Shown here: positions 1 to 8,993 of the stretch, in pieces
How the letters are laid out: each line of letters starts with the position of its first letter
How positions within the stretch are numbered: the stretch's first letter is position 1
NCBI GenBank assembly: GCA_036310845.1
Contig: JAXJRB010000127.1
Span: 15,388 to 79,387, forward strand
Direction: 5' to 3'
Source: COE1 sp036310845
GTDB lineage: Bacteria; Bacillota; Clostridia; Lachnospirales; Lachnospiraceae
DNA length: 64,000 bases
The notes under the pieces: generated by a model
Database searches by the model: none
The model's input: only the letters and a program-made list of their open reading frames with translations
Told to the model about the DNA's origin: nothing
Translations under genes and position numbers: made by a program

Positions 1-933
1 ATCCTTCATATTGACAGTAATACCAGAATAATTTTCCACGCCGGTTACTGTTACACCTTCAGACATATCCTCAACTTCACATCCAAGCTCTCTTAAAATA
101 TTTAAAAACTTTTTATCTCCTTGTAAAGAAATCGCTTCATGTGTTCCAACAACTGTAACTTTTCGATTCAAAACAGCTGCCATTGCATAGAAATAACACG
201 CCGCTGACATATCCGGCTCAATATCATATGTTTTCAATCCATATTTCTGTCCCTTAACAACCTCACAATCTGCTCCGTTTTTTGTAACCTGTATACCAAA
301 CTGCTCCATCATAGACAAAGTCATCAGTACATACGAACCACTACTACGCTCTCCTGACATATGTAGTGTAAAGCCATTCGGTAATAAAGTTGCCGACATC
401 AAAAGTGCGCTGGCAAATTGACTACTAATATTAGTATCCATCGTTATTTCATGAATATTCAATTTTTCAGACTCAATCACAAACGGAAAATGCCCCTCTT
501 TTTCCAAACATGTTATCTTTACTCCTGCCTTACGAAGCTCTGTCAATAATGGCTCCATTGGACGCTTTTTCATTTGTTCCGAAGAATTCAAAGTATAACA
601 GCCTCCTGCAAAGGCTAACATTACCGTAAGAAAACGAGCTGCTGTTCCCGCACTTCTAACATTAATCGTTGCTTTTCTATTTGGAATCTCTCCTCCTAAG
701 CCAGTAATACTAACCCTTTTTTCCAGCTCGTCAATTACAACATCAAAACCAAGCTTCTGCAAACAACTTAGGAACGCTCTAGAATCATCACTAAACAACA
801 CACCATTAAGCTCACATTTTTGATTTCCCAATGCCGCAAGCATTAATGCCCTATTCGTAATACTTTTAGATCCTGGAACCTCTACCTTAATTGGTTCCTT
901 TCCTATTAATGGCTTTACTTTATATTCCTTCAT
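1..933 (-). CDS. aroA: 3-phosphoshikimate 1-carboxyvinyltransferase (EPSP synthase), 3' end cut by window edge
   Basis: Partial gene: 311 codons are visible and the reading frame runs off the left edge of the window. EPSP synthase joins shikimate-3-phosphate and PEP in the pathway to chorismate and acts in the cytoplasm. The N-terminus carries the family motif PGSKSITNRAL (residues about 20-30), followed by SAGTAARFLT and the KKRPMEPLL segment, which together identify the family. The ATG at 931-933 is preceded by a good AGGAAGG ribosome binding site. No partner shikimate gene is visible in the window. The upstream neighbour on the same strand is pckA, separated by about 300 bases that hold a terminator and a dispersed repeat, so aroA probably has its own promoter. 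Confidence 0.95.
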   Translation of the reverse strand, partial: MKEYKVKPLIGKEPIKVEVPGSKSITNRALMLAALGNQKCELNGVLFSDDSRAFLSCLQKLGFDVVIDELEKRVSITGLGGEIPNRKATINVRSAGTAARFLTVMLAFAGGCYTLNSSEQMKKRPMEPLLTELRKAGVKITCLEKEGHFPFVIESEKLNIHEITMDTNISSQFASALLMSATLLPNGFTLHMSGERSSGSYVLMTLSMMEQFGIQVTKNGADCEVVKGQKYGLKTYDIEPDMSAACYFYAMAAVLNRKVTVVGTHEAISLQGDKKFLNILRELGCEVEDMSEGVTVTGVENYSGITVNMKD

Positions 934-999
934 ACCTTTTCCTTCCTAGTATCTATCCCTTATATCATTTCTATCTTTCATACTAACATAGTATTATAA

Positions 1000-1051
1000 A
1001 AAAGCGCAAATTCTTTATTAACCACCACTACGTTACAGCTATTTCCATAAC
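1000..1051 (-). repeat. modular dispersed repeat, copy 1 (core only)
   Basis: Core ACCACTACGTTACAGC followed by TATTTCCATAAC, preceded by AATTCTTTATTA, a remnant of the CAAGAATTTC hairpin module. Lies between aroA and pckA. Confidence 0.75.
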
Positions 1052-1180
1052 ACAATCTAATAATTTTATAAACAAATCATTACACAGATGCTAAGCCACA
1101 CAATATCGCCAAACAAATGCGATAAAAACCCAGAAAGCAAAAACAGCTTTCCCAAATTTATGATTATCACAATATACAAT

Positions 1181-1207
1181 AAGGGACACATTTTCATGTG
1201 CCCCTTA
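1181..1207 (-). terminator. pckA terminator hairpin
   Basis: An inverted repeat pairs GGGGCACAT with ATGTGTCCC around a short A-rich loop, 30 bases past the pckA stop codon. The minus-strand tail is only moderately T-rich, so termination strength is uncertain. Confidence 0.7.
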
Positions 1208-1237
1208 AAAAGTCTTTATAAAACTACTGCGTACTAA

Positions 1238-2941
1238 TTAGCACTGCTCAACAAGCTTCTTTAATGCAGCAAGAGCTTCATCTGGAAGCTTATCATAGCC
1301 ATCCTTCTTTGTAGAGAAGCCTTCAACAGCATCTACACGGTTCTGCATAGCATTCTTTAATGCAGCTACATATTCTGCATCAGCCATGTTTGGTGTGAAG
1401 TCTGCTGTCTTACCAGACCAGTCATTCATGATTTCGATATCATCGAAGTTGCCCCACTTCTGGAAGTTAGCCTTTCCTTCAACAATTGTTTCAAGAATAC
1501 CTAATGTATCAGCTGGCTTAACCTTTGTTCCCATGAAGTCACCAGTATTAACAATGTAGCAGTCTACATTCTTCTCTTCTACTAACTTCTTGAACTTCTC
1601 ATAGTCGTTAACTAATGGATATGTTCTAAATGGGTTAGCATAAGGAACAATTCTTAATGCATTTAAGTCTGTACCTGCTGCAACACGTTCTGCTGTAGAA
1701 GTCTTTGTAGCAAGTGTAGCACCCATAACGGAAGCTAACGCTGCACCCTTTAACTTAACTACTGGAGGAATGGTAGGATCTTTCATAATCCAGAAGATAG
1801 CGTTAACTGGAGCATCAATCTTGTCTACACGGTTTGGAGACCATAACTTAGACTTGATAGCACGTCCATTACCATTTCTGATATCTTCTGTTACTAACTG
1901 AATCTTTCCATTCTCATCCATTGTACAAGAACAGTTCTGAGCAGCTAATAAATACTCATTATCTGGACATCCTGTTGGATAGTCAGATGTCTTATCAAAG
2001 TATGTAGGCTCCAATGCGATAGAAGAACATGTATCTGTGTTGATAATGAAAGCATCATCATGAAGAACCTTAATTTCATACTTTCCACCATGCTTAGCAT
2101 GTGTAAGTGTTGACTTACCAGATCCTGATAAACCATATACAGATGCAACATACTTAGAACCATCAGCTAAGATATATTCCTTCTGTCCACCGTGGCAAGA
2201 TGCATAACCATTTCTGTTCGCAAGTGCCCATGCCATTGTAAGTGTACCCTTCTTGTGCTCTCCAAAATACTTCATACCAAGAATCGCTGCACAGTTTGCA
2301 TTTGTATCAAAATAGCAAAGTGTTAAAGGATCGCTTAAACAGCTGTAATCAACGTCTGGAGCTTCGTGAGGAGCCCACTGAGGATCAGAGAAGATGTAGA
2401 TGTCTGGCTCGTTTCCGTTTCCAACAGGAACAGAATTCTTGTACATCTTAACATACTCATCTGACATATACTGGAAGTTAATCATCCAGTTGTAAAGTAA
2501 GTTCTCTTCTCCTTCTGGAATAAGGAGGTGCGCTTTTACCATGAATTCAGGATCAAGACCTACGAAACACTCAGCATGGTACATTGTCTTCCATCTTGTC
2601 TCATAGATTGCATCCATAACAACTTTATCAAGCTTCTTTTCATCTACACCTGGCTCACCTTTAATACGACGAGCTGCTGCGTAACGACCTGTTACTGCAC
2701 CATCATTAAATAATAAAACCTTTGCATCTTTCTCAAGACCAAATGTTTCACCATCCTTGATTGGCATATCTGTAACAACTGTACCAGGTGAATTCTTTGC
2801 TAACTCATAAGCTTCCTTTAATGTGTTAACTTTCACTACGTTATTTCCGTAGAAAGCTGCTTCGATGATAGAACGTGTTGTAGAAAATCCTACCTTACCT
2901 GCACCAATCTCGGAAATTGGATAATACGCTTTTGTTGACAT
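1238..2941 (-). CDS. pckA: phosphoenolpyruvate carboxykinase (ATP)
   Basis: ATP-dependent PEP carboxykinase interconverts oxaloacetate + ATP and PEP + ADP + CO2 in the cytoplasm. In fermenting gut anaerobes it often runs toward oxaloacetate (family knowledge). The P-loop GLSGSGKST is at residues 270-278, the metal-binding LHDDAFIIN segment follows, then YPTGCPDNEY and the adenine-site KTSTAERVAAG. At 567 residues it is slightly longer than the usual 530-540. The ATG has a perfect AGGAGG eight bases upstream. A sigma-A-like promoter lies at 3042-3070 and a hairpin in the untranslated leader near 2990-3004. It appears monocistronic. Its metabolic link in this window is to the OadA/OadB operon at 28.8-34.4 kb, which also handles oxaloacetate. 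Confidence 0.97.
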   Translation of the reverse strand: MSTKAYYPISEIGAGKVGFSTTRSIIEAAFYGNNVVKVNTLKEAYELAKNSPGTVVTDMPIKDGETFGLEKDAKVLLFNDGAVTGRYAAARRIKGEPGVDEKKLDKVVMDAIYETRWKTMYHAECFVGLDPEFMVKAHLLIPEGEENLLYNWMINFQYMSDEYVKMYKNSVPVGNGNEPDIYIFSDPQWAPHEAPDVDYSCLSDPLTLCYFDTNANCAAILGMKYFGEHKKGTLTMAWALANRNGYASCHGGQKEYILADGSKYVASVYGLSGSGKSTLTHAKHGGKYEIKVLHDDAFIINTDTCSSIALEPTYFDKTSDYPTGCPDNEYLLAAQNCSCTMDENGKIQLVTEDIRNGNGRAIKSKLWSPNRVDKIDAPVNAIFWIMKDPTIPPVVKLKGAALASVMGATLATKTSTAERVAAGTDLNALRIVPYANPFRTYPLVNDYEKFKKLVEEKNVDCYIVNTGDFMGTKVKPADTLGILETIVEGKANFQKWGNFDDIEIMNDWSGKTADFTPNMADAEYVAALKNAMQNRVDAVEGFSTKKDGYDKLPDEALAALKKLVEQC

Positions 2942-3041
2942 ATTATATCCTCCTTAGAAATTAATATAGAATAAATGTATTACAACCGCTGAAAATCAGC
3001 GATTATGAGCAATGGATAATCACATCTGCACATTTTCTAGT

Positions 3042-3070
3042 ATTATCTCAAAATATTTGCGAAAAGTCAA
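3042..3070 (-). promoter_or_regulatory. sigma-A-type promoter of pckA
   Basis: On the minus strand TTGACT (3065-3070) and GATAAT (3042-3047) are separated by exactly 17 bases. The site lies about 100 bases upstream of the pckA start, with a small CGCTGA/TCAGCG hairpin in between. Read by eye; not tested. Confidence 0.6.
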
Positions 3071-3176
3071 TAAAATATGTATAAACTTGTTACAGGAACG
3101 CATTCTCGTCTGATTAATTCTACACCATGCTGTGCTCCAAATATTTCTCATACTCACTCCCTGCAACCAGTCTCTT

Positions 3177-4970
3177 TTATATTGCTCTAGTAGCTTCTTT
3201 TAACATTTCCAACTCTTCACCCTCAAAATATGGATTAAGTTTACTATAAACCGCCTCATGATAAGCATTCAACTTACTTACATCAGAAGCCTCCATGTAT
3301 TTCGTATCAATTGCATCAAGATCAATCGGAACAAAAGTCAAATGACGGAACCCCATAAACTGTCCATCTCCATTCTTTTCTTCCTTTACGATTTCCAGAA
3401 TATTTTCTGTTCTGATACCGTGACTCCCCTCAATATAAACACCTGGTTCATCCGACACAATCATTCCTTCTTCCAATAATGCTTCATTCATTCCCGGATT
3501 ATAGCGCCATCTAATATTCTGTGGACCTTCATGAACATTCAAAATATATCCTATCCCATGACCTGTTCCACACTTATAATCAATATAACAATCCCATAAT
3601 GGCTGACGTGCTATAATATCAACATTTTTGCCAGTACATCCATACAAAAACTTAACATCTGCCAGTCGTAACATTCCACTTGCTACTTTTGAGAAATGCT
3701 TCTTCATATCTTCCGTTACATCACCAAGAGCAATGGTTCTAGTAACATCTGTTGTAGCTCCTATATACTGTCCACCCGAATCTACAAGGTATAACCCTTC
3801 CGCTTCGATATTTTTCTTATCCTCTTTTGTTGCACTGTAATGCATCATTGCTGCATTTTCTTTATACGCACTAATTGTTGGAAATGATACATCCAAAAAG
3901 TCTTCAACTTCACTTCTCATTTGATCCAACTTCATTGCTACACTATATTCATCCATCTGTTTCTTTCCAACATTCTTCTTCATCCAGAACAGAAACTTTG
4001 TAAGTGCAACACTATCCAAAAGATAATACTTTCTGATATTCTCTAGCTCCACTTCATTTTTGATTGCCTTTAATAACGAAGTCGGATTCTCACGTTCCAG
4101 TAATTCTCCACGTCTTCCAACAAGCTTATACAACAAATAATTGACATCATTGCACGCGCACATTACTTTTCCATTCAGTTTACACTGTTCCAAAAAAGTA
4201 ACCACCTCTGCATAATCCTTTACAAGCACACCATACTTTTCAAAATGACCTTTTGCCGCTTCTGTTAACGCCTCATTTTGTACAAAAATAACTGCTTCCT
4301 TTTCTGATACAAAAGTATAAGAAAGAGCTACCGGATTGCAGTCAATATCATTTGCCCTAATATTATAAAGCCACATAATATCATCTAGCTTTGTAAGCAG
4401 CAAATGCGCTGCCTGTTCTTTCTTCATACTAGCTCTTACTGCTTCCAACTTCTGAGATACTGTTTTTCCACTTTTTTCCTCTGGAACTACCCAAATATCA
4501 CTTACAGGCAAATTGGGTCTATCATGCCAAATTGCATCTGCCAAATCTTTATCATATACATACTTTACATTCTTTTCAGATAACACTTTTTCCATTTTTT
4601 TCCCAAACGCCGCATCAATCACTCTTCCATCAAATCCGATCGTCTGTCCATTTTCTACACGTTCCTGTAAATATTCTTCAATCGTTGGTACACCTTCCTC
4701 CCCCATACGATATAGTACAATTTCCGAACCGTTTAGTTCTTTTTCTGCTTGAACAAAATATCTACCATCCGTCCAAAGACCTGCCTCTCGCTGACTAATT
4801 ACCAACGTTCCATTAGACCCCGTAAATCCTGACAAAAACTGTCTTACCTTAAAATATTCATTTACATATTCAGAATTATGAAAATCAGCAGTTGGTACAA
4901 GATAAAAATCAATACCAGCCTTTTTCATTATTTCCTTCATATCACGAATTCTTTCTACTATAATACTCAT
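3177..4970 (-). CDS. aminopeptidase P family protein (M24, Xaa-Pro aminopeptidase)
   Basis: M24 metallopeptidases of this family remove N-terminal residues that precede proline, using two metal ions. The N-terminal half (about residues 1-300) is two creatinase-N-like domains; the M24 catalytic domain follows. Metal ligands are visible as the Asp in LVDSGGQY, the Asp in TTDVTRT, the His in GTGHGIGY, and the Glu residues in DEPGVY and RTENI. The protein (597 residues) matches the long three-domain form found in eukaryotes and many Firmicutes. There is no signal peptide, so it should be cytoplasmic and act on peptides taken up or made by turnover. The start has AGGAT about 11 bases upstream, which is rather distant. 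Confidence 0.93.
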   Translation of the reverse strand: MSIIVERIRDMKEIMKKAGIDFYLVPTADFHNSEYVNEYFKVRQFLSGFTGSNGTLVISQREAGLWTDGRYFVQAEKELNGSEIVLYRMGEEGVPTIEEYLQERVENGQTIGFDGRVIDAAFGKKMEKVLSEKNVKYVYDKDLADAIWHDRPNLPVSDIWVVPEEKSGKTVSQKLEAVRASMKKEQAAHLLLTKLDDIMWLYNIRANDIDCNPVALSYTFVSEKEAVIFVQNEALTEAAKGHFEKYGVLVKDYAEVVTFLEQCKLNGKVMCACNDVNYLLYKLVGRRGELLERENPTSLLKAIKNEVELENIRKYYLLDSVALTKFLFWMKKNVGKKQMDEYSVAMKLDQMRSEVEDFLDVSFPTISAYKENAAMMHYSATKEDKKNIEAEGLYLVDSGGQYIGATTDVTRTIALGDVTEDMKKHFSKVASGMLRLADVKFLYGCTGKNVDIIARQPLWDCYIDYKCGTGHGIGYILNVHEGPQNIRWRYNPGMNEALLEEGMIVSDEPGVYIEGSHGIRTENILEIVKEEKNGDGQFMGFRHLTFVPIDLDAIDTKYMEASDVSKLNAYHEAVYSKLNPYFEGEELEMLKEATRAI

Positions 4971-5078
4971 TTGCTTTCATATCCTTTCACTTTTTAACAC
5001 CAGAAATATTTACAACCATATCAATCTCATTCCCCCTCAGTCATTGCCCATTCAATCACTGCATACTTATCATAAATG

Positions 5079-5450
5079 CTACTTTTTATTCTTTTCCTTT
5101 TCATCAACTATTCCGATCAAATACTTTTTCTGTGCTTTCAACAAAAATTTTCCATAAAAAGATAACGCTGCCAAAAGCACAACCAACAGCATTGTATTCG
5201 CCAGTGGATAGAATGCCAAAATCTTCAACACACCTATCATTCCTACAACAAAAAGAAGAATCCCCATCCCTACTGTCATTGGAAATGTCTTTTTCATAAA
5301 CCCTTCCGGGTCAACTGCTCTGTTAATCGGAAACCCTTTCCCCTTTAACATTTCCGGAATCTTATTGGTTAACTTCATCTGTACCGCCCAATAAATCATA
5401 TAAATTCCACATACCAAAATCAATATTTGTATTATCATACCAAAATCCAT
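5079..5450 (-). CDS. small three-helix membrane protein, function unknown
   Basis: A 123-residue protein with three predicted membrane segments: about residues 5-24, 58-78 and 83-104, with a basic C-terminus ending in a Lys-rich tail. A loop after the first helix carries the only polar stretch (KGKGFPINRAVDPEGFMKK). I do not recognise a named family. The ATG has a strong GGGAGG about eight bases upstream, which supports that it is real. It sits between thrC and the aminopeptidase gene on the same strand, about 110 bases from the latter, but the thrC terminator at 5511-5542 suggests it starts its own transcript. Confidence 0.8.
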   Translation of the reverse strand: MDFGMIIQILILVCGIYMIYWAVQMKLTNKIPEMLKGKGFPINRAVDPEGFMKKTFPMTVGMGILLFVVGMIGVLKILAFYPLANTMLLVVLLAALSFYGKFLLKAQKKYLIGIVDEKEKNKK

Positions 5451-5510
5451 TCTTGTAAACCTCCCCCTTGTCTACCCACATCTTTATCAACGATGGTATT
5501 TTGCAGTATT

Positions 5511-5542
5511 CAAAAATCGAGCAGGCAACAACCTACTCGATT
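5511..5542 (-). terminator. thrC terminator
   Basis: On the minus strand AATCGAG pairs with CTCGATT and the stem is extended by AGG/CCT; it is followed directly by TTTTTG. It lies about 90 bases past the thrC stop. A second weaker AAATTTG/CAAATTT hairpin is close by near 5568-5591. Confidence 0.75.
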
Positions 5543-5627
5543 CATTCGCATTCTTGTTAATTTTCATAAATTTGCACTATGTACAAATTTACCAAATGAA
5601 AATCCTTCCATTTATAGCTTTTTCATT

Positions 5628-7115
5628 CTACATTCCAAGGAACTTCATAACAACAGACTTCATATCTTCCTTATCACAAACTGTATCATGTAATACAGGT
5701 GCTGTTCTAATCTCATCAATTGCATTTGGCACACCAACATTCGCAAGCTTAGAAAGCTCATCTACCAATTCAAAGTCTGTCATGGAATCATATTTTGCAT
5801 CAATCGCATTCATGACACTTCTTGTGAACTTGAATGGACTTGCTGTAGAAGCAACTACAACCTTTGCGTCATCCTTTGTTGCTTCCTGATACTTCTTCAA
5901 TACAGTAGCCGCAACCGCTGTATGAGTATCGATTACATAACCTGTCTTCTCATAAAGATTCTTAATCGTATCTGCTGTTTCCTGCTCAGAAGCATAATTA
6001 CCATAAAAATCTTCCATATTATCCTTCATATCAGCAGTAATCTCATACTTACCATCTCTTGATAAAGACTTCATGAATGCTGCATTCTTCTCAGCGTCAC
6101 AACCTGCTGTCAAATAGATAAGTCTTTCAAGATTACTTGAAATCAAAATATCCATAGAAGGAGATGTTGTTAATACAAACTCTCTATTTCTGTCATAAAC
6201 ACCTGTTTCGAAGAAATCATATAATACCTTATTTTCATTAGAAGCACAAATTAACTTAGCAATAGGAATACCCATATTCTTTGCAAAATATGCCGCAAGG
6301 ATGTTACCAAAGTTTCCTGTAGGAACTACTACATTAATCTTCTCTCCTTTTTCTACCTTGCCTTCCTTTAACAACTGTGCATAAGAATATACATAGTAAA
6401 CAATCTGTGGAACAAGTCTTCCTATATTAATTGAGTTAGCTGATGAGAACTGGAATCCTGCTTCATCCATCTGTGCTGCTAATTCCTTATCACCAAATAA
6501 CATCTTTACGCCTGTCTGAGCGTCATCAAAATTACCTGTAATACCTACAACGAAAGTATTGTCACCCTTCTGTGTAACCATCTGCTTCTCCTGAATCGGA
6601 CTTACACCATTCTTAGGATAGAATACAATAATTCTTGTACCTTCTACATCGGCAAATCCAGCAAGCGCTGCCTTACCTGTATCACCACTTGTTGCTGTTA
6701 AGATTACTATTTCATTCTTAACATTATTCTTCTTCGCAGATGTAATTAACAGATGTGGCAAAATAGACAATGCCATATCCTTGAACGCAATTGTTGCTCC
6801 GTGGAATAACTCAAGATAATATGCACCATCTGCTTCAACCAATGGAGCAATTACTTCTGTATCAAACTTACTATCATAAGCCTTATTGATACAATCCCTA
6901 AGTTCTTCTTCTGTAAAATCAGTCAAAAACAGCTTCATTACTTCATAAGCGGTCTCCTGATATGTCATATTAGAAAGCTCCTCAAGAGTCTTATCCAAAG
7001 CAGGTACTGACTCTGGTACAAATAAACCACCATCATCAGCAAGTCCTTTTAAAATAGCCTGGGAAGCCTTTACTGTTTCATTTTTACTTCTTGTGCTTCT
7101 GTAAAATAAATCCAT
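5628..7115 (-). CDS. thrC: threonine synthase
   Basis: Threonine synthase converts O-phosphohomoserine to threonine with pyridoxal phosphate in the cytoplasm. The N-terminal Thr_synth_N region starts at LFYRSTRSK; the PLP-binding lysine is in ATIAFKDMAL and the phosphate loop region contains TATSGDTGKAAL. About 495 residues, usual for the long bacterial form. Two in-frame starts exist: an ATG at 7121 lies only one base after AGGAG, while the ATG at 7115 lies seven bases after it, so I chose 7115 (first residues MDLFYRSTRS). No other threonine or homoserine gene is adjacent, so it is an isolated biosynthetic gene here. Confidence 0.96.
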   Translation of the reverse strand: MDLFYRSTRSKNETVKASQAILKGLADDGGLFVPESVPALDKTLEELSNMTYQETAYEVMKLFLTDFTEEELRDCINKAYDSKFDTEVIAPLVEADGAYYLELFHGATIAFKDMALSILPHLLITSAKKNNVKNEIVILTATSGDTGKAALAGFADVEGTRIIVFYPKNGVSPIQEKQMVTQKGDNTFVVGITGNFDDAQTGVKMLFGDKELAAQMDEAGFQFSSANSINIGRLVPQIVYYVYSYAQLLKEGKVEKGEKINVVVPTGNFGNILAAYFAKNMGIPIAKLICASNENKVLYDFFETGVYDRNREFVLTTSPSMDILISSNLERLIYLTAGCDAEKNAAFMKSLSRDGKYEITADMKDNMEDFYGNYASEQETADTIKNLYEKTGYVIDTHTAVAATVLKKYQEATKDDAKVVVASTASPFKFTRSVMNAIDAKYDSMTDFELVDELSKLANVGVPNAIDEIRTAPVLHDTVCDKEDMKSVVMKFLGM

Positions 7116-7213
7116 CACCATTCTCCTCTTTAACTCGATGTGAATATCTAACTTTTCAGTTCATAAGTATAACATAGTATTTTTCACTGTGCAAGCACGT
7201 TATCCGCTTAATC

Positions 7214-7810
7214 TCAAAAGAAAAAATCATGTCCGCCATGGGAAAACAGATGCGTCAAATTGTCGTCAAACCAACATACTTTATCGGGGTCCGCATACTG
7301 TCTTGCCACAAAATACAATGCCCCTTGCGAAATATCCTCTCCTAGTAAAGCACTATGCACCACCTCTTTTGTTTCTTCTGATATTTCCACAGTGTCAATT
7401 CTTCCATTTGAAACCGGTGAAAACTGAGTCGAATGTGAATTTCTCTGATATACAACCTCTGTTACTGTATCCGGAAACGCTTCATCCCTCACTCTATTAA
7501 TTACAACATTAGCTACCAAAAGCTTTCCCATTCTATCCTCACATCCTGCCTCTGCTTCTACAATCCTCATCAAGCATTCAATATCCTGTTCAGACACCCT
7601 TATCACATATTGAGGAACCATCTCTTTTATTTTTATCTCTCTCGGCAAGGAAACGATAGGCTTGTCCTCTATTGTAATCACAGATGCCATCTCCTTTTGT
7701 TCCATTTTCAATGCTTCTTGGCCTTTTACCTCACTCGTTCGCGCCATCCATAGCAAGCTTGTACACAACACATTTATTAATAAAAGCAGAATACATTTCT
7801 TCTGATACAT
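7214..7810 (-). CDS. SleB-like cell wall hydrolase, membrane-anchored or secreted
   Basis: A 198-residue protein: an N-terminal hydrophobic segment (about residues 5-22, signal or anchor), a spacer, then a Hydrolase_2/SleB-type domain from about residue 77. The family's key glutamate is in MRIVEAEAG, and the conserved features VANVVINRV, QFSPVSNGRI, ALYFV and the final FSHGGHDFF are all present. Family members cut peptidoglycan as lytic transglycosylases, in spore cortex lysis or vegetative wall turnover. Only the catalytic domain is present, with no peptidoglycan-binding repeat, so a spore role cannot be assumed. It is transcribed away from the AP2 protein gene on the other strand. Confidence 0.87.
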   Translation of the reverse strand: MYQKKCILLLLINVLCTSLLWMARTSEVKGQEALKMEQKEMASVITIEDKPIVSLPREIKIKEMVPQYVIRVSEQDIECLMRIVEAEAGCEDRMGKLLVANVVINRVRDEAFPDTVTEVVYQRNSHSTQFSPVSNGRIDTVEISEETKEVVHSALLGEDISQGALYFVARQYADPDKVCWFDDNLTHLFSHGGHDFFF

Positions 7811-8133
7811 ATACTTGTTTATCCCTTCTAAAACTTTAATTTTACATAAACACTTCTTTTATTAGTCTATTCAGAGATATGCAAAAAAATACAATGAATT
7901 GTTGAACTATTCAGGCAGGTCGAAGCATTTGTTGCCGAGACCGCAAGAAAATGATACAGTAATCAAAAATCCTATCACCGAAACCGATTTTAAATGGTTT
8001 TTTGCATCATAATTATGAAGGTACTGAATAATTACGAATTGTTTTACATTTCGTTGTATGCTATGATTAATATAATAAATTTATGTAACCTCTCTAAAAT
8101 GTTACTATTTTTTGATTGTCAAGGGGGAATCAT
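7811..8133. other. divergent intergenic region with one hairpin repeat
   Basis: This region separates the divergent SleB-like and AP2-like genes, so it should hold both promoters. I saw no convincing -35/-10 pair on either strand. It contains one copy of the dispersed element built around TCAGTACCTTC (8010-8033, inverted here). Confidence 0.6.
8010..8033. repeat. dispersed short hairpin repeat, copy 1 (TCAGTACCTTC loop)
   Basis: An imperfect palindrome with TAATTAT/ATAATTA-type arms around GAAGGTACTGA. It matches, in reverse, the copies at 25752-25778 and 58624-58650, which have GTAACTAT-type arms around TCAGNNNCTTC. Confidence 0.65.
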
Positions 8134-8928
8134 ATGTTAAAAGGGGTTTATTCTGCCACCAAAAAAGACAATACAACCTATTACCGTTCTTCCATAACTT
8201 ACCGTAGAAAGCACATCAGTCTTGGCAGCTTTGACTCTATGGAAGAAGCAAATGCAGCATATTTGGAGGCTGACCGCATTTTAGATTCTAGCACCATTAC
8301 CATTCATGACTATATTGAAGAAAGCCCTCTTTCCTTTGAAAAATGGGTTATTCTTATCAATTTTCGTGATAATGGGATTTATTTCGGAACACCTATTTAT
8401 GCTCGCCCTAAATTTTTCTATTATTATCTTTCCCCAACTCATGTATTAAAATTTGATATTGATGACTTATTTTACTATTCATCTCATAAAATCATGAAAA
8501 GAAATGGTCATCTTTTTGTTGCAGATTATGGTATGCAGGTAAATATCCTTAATCGCCACGGAATTCGTAGCTATAGCGTCCCCGGAAAAGACTTTATTTT
8601 CCAAAATGGTGATGAAACTGATTTTCGAAACGAAAACCTAAAAATCATAAATCGTTATCTTGGTGTATCTAAGATTTCAACCAAAGGAAAAACAAAGTAC
8701 AAAGCAAAAATCAATCTCCCCGGCTATTTTGTCATTGGAACTTACGATACCGAGAACGAAGCCGCCATCGCATACAATAAAGCCATTGATATCTTAAAGC
8801 GCAATGGCGTAACACGAAATTATACCCCAAATTATCTAGAAGCTCTCTCTCCTGCTGTTTATGCAGACATCTATGCACAACTAAAGATATCAGAAAAGCT
8901 GATAAATTATCACCCAAATACAAAATAG
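8134..8928 (+). CDS. AP2-like DNA-binding protein with degenerate HNH-like centre
   Basis: The C-terminal part (about residues 175-245) resembles a bacterial AP2 domain: GVSKISTKGKTKYKAKI, then GYFVIGTYDTENEAAIAYNKA. A second, shorter AP2-like unit is at the N-terminus (GVYSATKKDNTTYYRSSI to SMEEANAAYLEAD). Between them, NGDETDFRNENLKI recalls the C-terminal part of HNH endonucleases that carry AP2 domains, but the catalytic histidines are not evident. It may be a regulator derived from a homing-type endonuclease; this is inference. A TTG at 8116 overlaps the AAGGGGGA ribosome binding site, so the ATG at 8134 is chosen (264 residues). It is one of the few plus-strand genes. Confidence 0.72.
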   Translation: MLKGVYSATKKDNTTYYRSSITYRRKHISLGSFDSMEEANAAYLEADRILDSSTITIHDYIEESPLSFEKWVILINFRDNGIYFGTPIYARPKFFYYYLSPTHVLKFDIDDLFYYSSHKIMKRNGHLFVADYGMQVNILNRHGIRSYSVPGKDFIFQNGDETDFRNENLKIINRYLGVSKISTKGKTKYKAKINLPGYFVIGTYDTENEAAIAYNKAIDILKRNGVTRNYTPNYLEALSPAVYADIYAQLKISEKLINYHPNTK

Positions 8929-8950
8929 TTTTCATAAACAAATGACACAA

Positions 8951-8987
8951 AAATGGGAACCTTTTTTTCGGTTCCCATTTCTTTTTC
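8951..8987. terminator. bidirectional terminator
   Basis: A perfect 11-base stem (AAATGGGAACC with GGTTCCCATTT) with an 8-base loop sits between the convergent AP2-like and GH25-like genes. T-rich tracts follow the stem on both strands, so it can serve both genes. Confidence 0.88.
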
Positions 8988-8993
8988 AATATA

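Larger units (their letters stand above)
934..1237. other. intergenic region aroA-pckA
   Basis: About 300 bases without a gene. It holds the pckA terminator hairpin near 1181-1207 and a partial copy of the dispersed ACCACTACGTTACAGC repeat near 1000-1051. No further ORF or RNA gene was recognised. Confidence 0.7.
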
